NCBI RefSeq assembly: GCF_036010485.1
Contig: NZ_CP108568.1
Location: 4,037,001 to 4,101,000 of the forward strand
Source: Streptomyces sp. NBC_01198
GTDB lineage: Bacteria > Actinomycetota > Actinomycetes > Streptomycetales > Streptomycetaceae
DNA: 64,000 nt
Direction of reading: 5' to 3'
The notes under the pieces are model-generated. The model worked only from the letters and a program-made list of their open reading frames with translations. It searched no databases and was not told the DNA's origin. The position numbers were made by a program, and so were the translations under genes. Positions 59,051 through 64,000 of this stretch are shown here, in pieces; position 1 is the first letter of the stretch; the number at the start of each line of letters is the position of its first letter.

Positions 59051-62000
59051 CCGTCGATCCGCGACTGCTGCGGTACGCGCGCACCACCCGGGTCTTCCTG
59101 GCGGGCACGGTGGCGCTCGGTCTGGCGGGGGCCGGGCTGATCGTCGCGCAGGCGACGCTGATCGCCGACCTGGTCGTCGGAGGCTTCCAGCACGGGGAGG
59201 GATCCGGCCGGCTGGGCGGCGACCTGCTGTGGCTGGCGGCCGTCTCGGTGGGCCGGGCCCTGGTGGCCTGGCTGACCGAGCTGTGCGCGCACCGGGCCGG
59301 TGCCGCGGTCACCTCGCAGCTGCGCAACCGGCTGCTGGTGCAGGCGACCGCACTCGGCCCCGGCTGGCTGACCGGCCGCCGCAGCGGCGAGCTGACCACG
59401 CTGGCGACCCGCGGCATCGACGCGCTGGACGACTACTTCGCCCGCTACCTGCCGCAGCTGGGCCTCGCCGCGGTGGTGCCCGCGGTCGTCCTGGCCCGCG
59501 TGCTGTTCGCCGACTGGATCTCGGCGCTCACCATCGTGCTCACCCTGCCGCTGATCCCGCTGTTCATGGTGCTGGTCGGCTGGGCGACCCGGGAGCGGAT
59601 GGACCGGCAGTGGCAGCTGCTGGGCAGGCTGTCCGGGCACTTCCTCGATGTGGTCGCCGGCCTTCCGACGCTCAAGGTCTTCGGGCGGGCGAAGGCGCAG
59701 GCCGACAGCATCCGCGCCATCACCGGCGACTACCGCAAGGCCACGCTCAGGACGCTGCGGATCGCCTTCCTGTCGTCCTTCGTACTGGAGCTGCTGGCCA
59801 CCATCTCGGTGGCCCTGGTGGCCGTGGACATCGGCATGCGGCTGGTGCACGGCGAACTGTCGCTGCGCACCGGGCTGCTGGTGCTGGTCCTGGCGCCGGA
59901 GGCGTATCTGCCGCTGCGGCAGGTGGGAGCGCAGTATCACGCCGCCGCCGAAGGGCTGGCCGCAGCCGAACAGGTCTTCGGGGTACTGGAGACCGAGCCC
60001 GCCGTCGTGCCCGGCAGCGCCCCCGCACCCGACCTGCGGACCGCCACCGTCCGGGTCGAGGGCCTCGCGGTACGCAGCGAGGGCGCGCTGGCGCCGACCT
60101 CCTTCACCCTCGCGCCCGGCGAGACGCTGGCCGTGACCGGCCCGAGCGGGATCGGCAAGACCACCCTGCTCAGCGCTCTGCTGGGCTTCGCCCCGGCGGC
60201 GCAGGGCCGCATCCTCGTCGACGGCGCCGACCTCGGCTCGATCGACCCCGCGTCCTGGCACCGCCAGATCGCCTGGGTGCCGCAGCACCCGCACCTCTTC
60301 GCGGGCACGATCGCGGACAACGTCCGGCTGTCCCGGCCGGACGCCGGTGACGCCGACCTGCACGCCGCGCTCGCCGCGGCCGGCGCCCTGGGCTTCACCG
60401 CTCCCGACGACGTCATCGGTGAGGACGGGGCCGGGCTGTCCGCCGGTCAGCGGCAGCGGATCGCGCTGGCCCGCGCCTTCCTCGCCGACCGGCCGCTGCT
60501 GCTGCTCGACGAGCCCACCGCCAACCTCGACGGCGACACCGAAGGGGCGCTCATCGCGACCCTGCGGGAGCTGAGCCGGGGCCGGACCACGATCCTGGTC
60601 GCCCATCGGCCGGCCCTGCTGTCGCTGGCCGACCGGGTGCTCGCACTGACCTCCGCCGCCGCCCCGCACTCCCCTGCGGAAGGCTCGCCCTCGTACGACG
60701 GCGTGCGGGGCGTCCCCGCGGTCGCCGTTCCGGCCGGGCCGCAGACGCCGACCGCCGACATCGCCGAGCGGCGAACGCGCCGGGCCGGGGTGCGGGGCCT
60801 GCTCGCCACGGGCCGGGTACGCGGCTTCCGCGGGCGGTTCGCCGCGGCCTGCGGGCTCGGAGCCCTGGCGCTGCTGTCCGCGGTCGGGCTGATGGGGACT
60901 TCCGGGTGGCTGATCAGCCGGGCCTCGCAGCAGCCACCGGTGCTTTATCTGATGGTGGCCGTCACCGCGACCCGGGCCTTCGGTATCGGGCGGGCCGTCT
61001 TCCGCTACGGCGAGCGGCTGGTCGCCCATGACGCGGTCTTCCGCGCCCTGGCCGGCGTCCGGGTCGCCGTCTACCGGCGGCTGGAAAGCCTGGCGCCGGC
61101 CGGCCTGCGCGAGCGGCAGCGCGGTGACCTGCTGTCGCGGCTGGTCGCGGACGTGGACGCGGTCCAGGACCACTATCTGCGCTGGCTGCAGCCCGCGCTC
61201 AGCGCCGGGCTGGTGGTGCTGGCCTCGGCGGCCTTCGCCGGGTGGCTGCTGCCCGCGGCGGGGATCGTCCTCGGGGCCGGGCTGCTGGTCGCCGGGGTCG
61301 CCGTGCCGCTGCTGGCCGCGGCCGTCGCCCGCCGTACCGAAGCGCGGCTCGCCCCGGCCCGCGGTGAGCTCTCCGCCAGGGTGCTCGCCCTGTTCACCGG
61401 CACCGCGGAGCTGACGGTGGCCGGTGCGCTTGACCGCCGGCGCGGCGAGGCCGCGGACGCCGACCGTACGCTCACCGCCGTCGCGGCCAGGTCCGCCGCG
61501 GTCACCGCGCTGGGAGCCGGGCTGACCACCCTGGTCGGCGGCCTGACGGTGACGGCCTGCGGATGGGTCGGGGTGCGGGCGGTGGCCGGCCACGACCTGC
61601 GGGGCGTGGCTCTCGCGGTGCTGCTGCTCGCCCCGCTCGCGGCCTTCGAGGCCGTCAACGGCCTGCCGCTCGCCGCGCAGCAGCGGCAGCGCAGCCGGTG
61701 GGCCGCGGAACGGGTGAACGACGTCCTCGACGCACCGCTGCCGGTGCGCGAGCCCGCGCGTCCGGCGGCGCTTCCCGCCTCGCCGTTCCCGCTGGTCGTC
61801 AGCGACCTGACCGCCCGCCACCCGGGCCGGAGCGCCGCCGCCCTCGACGGCGTTGACCTGACCCTCACCCAGGGTCGCCGGGTGGCGGTCGTCGGCCCGT
61901 CCGGCGCCGGCAAGACGACGCTGGCCCACGTGCTGCTGCGCTTCCTGGACGCCGAATCCGGCACCTACACCCTGGGTGGTCGGCCCGCCGGCGAGTGCGA

Positions 62001-62553
62001 CGGCGACGACGTACGCCGGCTGGTCGGTCTGTGCGCGCAGGACGCCCACGTCTTCGACAGCAGCGTCCGGGAGAATCTGCGGCTCGCCCGGCCCGGCGCG
62101 GGCGACGACGACCTGCGGGCCGCACTGGCCGCCGCCCGGCTGGACCTCGACCTCGACACGGCGGTGGGCGAGCACGGCGCCCGGCTGTCCGGCGGGATGC
62201 GGCAGCGGCTCGCGCTCGCCCGCGCCCTGCTGGCCGGCTTCCCCGTACTGATCCTGGACGAGCCCGCCGAGCACCTGGACATCGCCACCGCCGACACTCT
62301 GACCGCCGACCTGCTGGCGGCCACCCGCGGCCGCGACCGTGCGACGCTGCTGATCACGCACCGCCTGGCCGGGCTCGCGGGGGACGTGGTGGACGAGATC
62401 GTCGTGCTCGACGGGGGCCGGGTCGTCCAGCGCGGCACCTACCGCGAACTGGCCGCGTCCGACGGCCCGTTCCGCCGCACCCTGGAGCGCGAGCAGCTCG
62501 CCGACGCCCTCGCACGGACCGGCGCCGCGGCGCCGGTGCCCGCCGCGGCCTGA
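59044..62553 (+). CDS. cydCD: CydDC fused ABC transporter for cytochrome bd assembly
   Basis: A 1169-aa fusion of CydD and CydC, each with a six-helix membrane domain and an ATPase. The first P-loop is GPSGIGKTTLL (about residue 366), with signature LSAGQRQRIALARAF and LLLLDEPTANLD. The second is GPSGAGKTTLAHV (about 952), with LSGGMRQRLALARALL and LILDEPAEHLD. It is thought to export thiols or haem-related reductant needed for bd oxidase maturation. I chose the GTG at 59044 because AAAGGGG lies 9 bases upstream; the ATG at 59035 directly abuts those G residues. Confidence 0.93.
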   Translation: MKPVDPRLLRYARTTRVFLAGTVALGLAGAGLIVAQATLIADLVVGGFQHGEGSGRLGGDLLWLAAVSVGRALVAWLTELCAHRAGAAVTSQLRNRLLVQATALGPGWLTGRRSGELTTLATRGIDALDDYFARYLPQLGLAAVVPAVVLARVLFADWISALTIVLTLPLIPLFMVLVGWATRERMDRQWQLLGRLSGHFLDVVAGLPTLKVFGRAKAQADSIRAITGDYRKATLRTLRIAFLSSFVLELLATISVALVAVDIGMRLVHGELSLRTGLLVLVLAPEAYLPLRQVGAQYHAAAEGLAAAEQVFGVLETEPAVVPGSAPAPDLRTATVRVEGLAVRSEGALAPTSFTLAPGETLAVTGPSGIGKTTLLSALLGFAPAAQGRILVDGADLGSIDPASWHRQIAWVPQHPHLFAGTIADNVRLSRPDAGDADLHAALAAAGALGFTAPDDVIGEDGAGLSAGQRQRIALARAFLADRPLLLLDEPTANLDGDTEGALIATLRELSRGRTTILVAHRPALLSLADRVLALTSAAAPHSPAEGSPSYDGVRGVPAVAVPAGPQTPTADIAERRTRRAGVRGLLATGRVRGFRGRFAAACGLGALALLSAVGLMGTSGWLISRASQQPPVLYLMVAVTATRAFGIGRAVFRYGERLVAHDAVFRALAGVRVAVYRRLESLAPAGLRERQRGDLLSRLVADVDAVQDHYLRWLQPALSAGLVVLASAAFAGWLLPAAGIVLGAGLLVAGVAVPLLAAAVARRTEARLAPARGELSARVLALFTGTAELTVAGALDRRRGEAADADRTLTAVAARSAAVTALGAGLTTLVGGLTVTACGWVGVRAVAGHDLRGVALAVLLLAPLAAFEAVNGLPLAAQQRQRSRWAAERVNDVLDAPLPVREPARPAALPASPFPLVVSDLTARHPGRSAAALDGVDLTLTQGRRVAVVGPSGAGKTTLAHVLLRFLDAESGTYTLGGRPAGECDGDDVRRLVGLCAQDAHVFDSSVRENLRLARPGAGDDDLRAALAAARLDLDLDTAVGEHGARLSGGMRQRLALARALLAGFPVLILDEPAEHLDIATADTLTADLLAATRGRDRATLLITHRLAGLAGDVVDEIVVLDGGRVVQRGTYRELAASDGPFRRTLEREQLADALARTGAAAPVPAAA

Positions 62554-62581
62554 CCGCGGTCCGCCACCCGGCGGGCCGCGG
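62554..62581 (+). terminator. terminator of the cyd operon
   Basis: A 12-bp stem with one G-T pair (62554-62565 with 62570-62581) and an ACCC loop, starting at the first base after the cydCD stop. Confidence 0.75.
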
Positions 62582-62699
62582 CACCCGCTTGCGGCCGGGT
62601 GGGGGCGCGAGGAGGGTGGGAGGTGGAGCGCGACCGGGGTTCCCCGTGCGCGTGCAGGGCGCAGAGCGCCGGCCACGCGCTGCCGAGAGGATGACACCC

Positions 62700-62990
62700 A
62701 TGCGGATGCTGCTCACTGCTCGAATGGACACCGAGACGGCGAACCAGTCGGTGACGGACGGCACGATGTCGAAGCTGATGCAGGAATTGGTCGAGGAACT
62801 GCGCCCGGAATCCGCCTACTTCACCACGGCGGAAGGCGAGAGGTGCTGCTACATGGTCGTCGACATGAAGGACAGCGCGCAGATGCCGCCGATGCTCGAA
62901 CCGTTCTTCCACGCGGGCGGGAAGGTCGATCTGCGGCCGGTCATGACGATGGACGACCTGCAGACCGGGCTGGCCGCCCTCGGGCGCTGA
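62700..62990 (+). CDS. small conserved hypothetical protein
   Basis: A 96-aa soluble protein. It reads MRMLLTARMDTETANQSVTD, then MSKLMQELVEELRPESAYFT, with FFHAGGKVDLRPVMTMDDLQ near the end; the early part looks like the ferredoxin-like (DUF3303-type or EthD-like) dimeric barrel fold. No catalytic residues are recognised. The ATG at 62700 follows GAGAGG with a 9-base spacer; a second ATG is two codons later. The codon pattern is typical of the genome. Confidence 0.65.
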   Translation: MRMLLTARMDTETANQSVTDGTMSKLMQELVEELRPESAYFTTAEGERCCYMVVDMKDSAQMPPMLEPFFHAGGKVDLRPVMTMDDLQTGLAALGR

Positions 62991-63178
62991 CCTGCTCGTA
63001 TTTCCTGCTCGCGGGAGCTGCCCGGAGCCCTGCAAGGGGCGTCCCCGGGGCGGGATTGCGCCGGACGGGTGGCGTTGGTCTGAAAATCCGCGGACTCGGG
63101 GTGCGGTTCCGGACAATCCGTGCTCGTTTCCTCATCATCGGATTAGTCACTTCGACCGATAAGGAAACGAGAGAGGTC

Positions 63179-63655
63179 ATGGCTGCTACCACTTCCCGTG
63201 TCACCGCGTTCTGGGGCGCTTTCCTGAACGTGCTCATCAAGTGCATCGCCGCGCTGGGCTTCGCGACCCCGGCCCGAATGAAGGCCGCCACGTCCCGGCA
63301 GGCCGCCGGCACGGCCACCGTACCGGCGCAGGCCGTCGCCACCCGGGCGATCGCGGCCGCCGCGCCGGTGGGCGGGTCCGCCGCGCCACCGATGCCGGCC
63401 GGGCGGGTGCTGCTGCCCGCGCCCCGGTCCTCCGAGCGCGGGCGTTCGCTGCCGCCGACGATGAAGCAGCGGATCAGGGCCGAGGCACACGGCTCCTCGC
63501 CCAGCTCGCGCAGCATCGCCGTATCGGCGGAGCGGCTCAGCGACGCCGCGGCCGCGACTGCCGCAGCCGTCGGCGCCGTCGACGAGAGCGCCCTGGACGG
63601 CAAGGCCGCCGCCGACCGCGCCACCCGCCGCCGCGACCGCGCGCTGTGCGGCTGA
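63179..63655 (+). CDS. DUF6344-type secreted or anchored small protein
   Basis: A 158-aa protein. MAATTSRVTAFWGAFLNVLI and the following KCIAALGFATPARMKAATSR give one hydrophobic N-terminal helix (about 8-28), possibly a signal anchor. The rest is Ala/Arg/Pro-rich and low in aromatic residues (APRSSERGRSLPPTMKQRIR). It resembles a short streptomycete family (DUF6344, from memory). Function unknown. GAGAGG is directly upstream of the ATG. Confidence 0.55.
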   Translation: MAATTSRVTAFWGAFLNVLIKCIAALGFATPARMKAATSRQAAGTATVPAQAVATRAIAAAAPVGGSAAPPMPAGRVLLPAPRSSERGRSLPPTMKQRIRAEAHGSSPSSRSIAVSAERLSDAAAATAAAVGAVDESALDGKAAADRATRRRDRALCG

Positions 63656-64000
63656 CGGCGGACGTGCTTTCCGCGCCCGCACGGAGCTCGTACGGACCGG
63701 CGCACCGCTCGTACGGGTCAGCTCACCTGCCGTACGGATCAGCTCACCTGCCGTACGGACCGGCTCACCGCTCTCGTACGGACCACCGCATCACCAGGTC
63801 GGCGGACGCCACCGCGTCAGCGCGACGCCCTTGGGCGGCGACGACGACCGTCCCGGAACGTGACCCGGATCACCCCCGCGTCACCCGGAGCAGCACCCGG
63901 AACGCCACGCAGATCGCCACCCAGACCGTCCCACTGAACGCCTTCCCGAGGTCCTGACACCCGCATCGCCCGGCTCGGCTGAGCACGTATCCGCACTTTT
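63656..64000. other. gene-free end of window with tandem repeats
   Basis: No supported gene. Some open frames exist on both strands, but none has a ribosome site or a recognisable family. The stretch holds the repeats described at 63689-63776. Confidence 0.5.
63689..63776. repeat. imperfect ~21-bp tandem repeat (about four units)
   Basis: The unit is approximately CGTACGGAYCRGCTCACCKGC (written once as a consensus). Copies begin near 63689, 63710, 63731 and 63752, followed by a partial copy near 63776. Each contains the palindrome CGTACG or a close variant. Confidence 0.65.

Noticed and set aside
63689..63790. The terminal repeats as a CRISPR array
   Set aside because: The units are adjacent with no spacers, the repeats are imperfect, and there are no cas genes.
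63241..63957. A plus-strand open frame with SYGPAH repeats
   Set aside because: It overlaps the small DUF6344-type gene in another frame, has no ribosome site, and its repeats arise from the DNA tandem repeat.
63800..64000. A possible minus-strand gene end (KGVALTRWRPPTW) or a short membrane-like frame entering from the right edge
   Set aside because: Too short to judge, no family recognised, and the frames are interrupted by stops.

Overview
The window is high-GC actinobacterial chromosome and looks like a member of the Streptomycetaceae. The gene order trxB - anti-sigma/sigM - kinase-like protein - murJ - large secreted protein - CCA-adding enzyme - MFS - ino1 - PadR - PBP - GT87 - alr-like - femX - rpsF/ssb/rpsR/rplI - MATE - dnaB is, from memory, the conserved arm flanking oriC in Streptomyces. 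The origin itself (dnaA/dnaN) should lie outside the left end. Two sequence signals agree with an origin-proximal position: ten parS-type palindromes (GTTYCACGTGRAAC) and a dense group of DnaA-box-like nonamers just upstream of dnaB. The right arm (metallophosphatase - LacI - hisC - cydA - cydB - cydCD) is also conserved order.

Layout. 0-9.3 kb, minus strand: 3'-truncated trxB with a sigma-R-type promoter, a sigM/anti-sigma pair overlapping by 4 bp, a membrane pseudokinase, the lipid II flippase MurJ and a large secreted/anchored protein. 9.4-14.2 kb: CCA tRNA nucleotidyltransferase, an MFS transporter, inositol-phosphate synthase and a PadR regulator with a perfect palindrome upstream. 14.5-21.5 kb: cell-wall genes (class A PBP, GT87 glycosyltransferase, alanine-racemase-like protein, FemX). 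21.8-27 kb: ribosomal/ssb operon, MATE pump, DnaA-box region and dnaB.

27-51 kb is the accessory part. It holds several regulator/enzyme modules (MarR with quinone oxidoreductase, TetR with alpha/beta hydrolase, MarR with DHA2 MFS), an FG-GAP secreted protein, a GH3 glucosidase with two carbohydrate-binding domains behind a CebR-like operator, a methyltransferase/beta-lactamase-fold pair, a NUDIX hydrolase and a PLP lyase. It also holds thiC behind a TPP riboswitch and an IS110-family element. At least three loci here look decayed by deletion: an S1-domain protein gene, a GbsR-type regulator/DUF4097 divergent pair whose shared promoter region is gone, and a yibE/F gene that has lost its membrane core.

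51-64 kb: a membrane protein, metallophosphatase, LacI regulator, hisC, the cydAB-cydCD operon behind a Rex operator, two small proteins, and a terminal non-coding stretch with imperfect ~21-bp tandem repeats.

No rRNA, tRNA, CRISPR array, prophage or defence island was recognised. Family assignments come from reading the translations by eye; names of relatives and gene order are from memory and were not searched.
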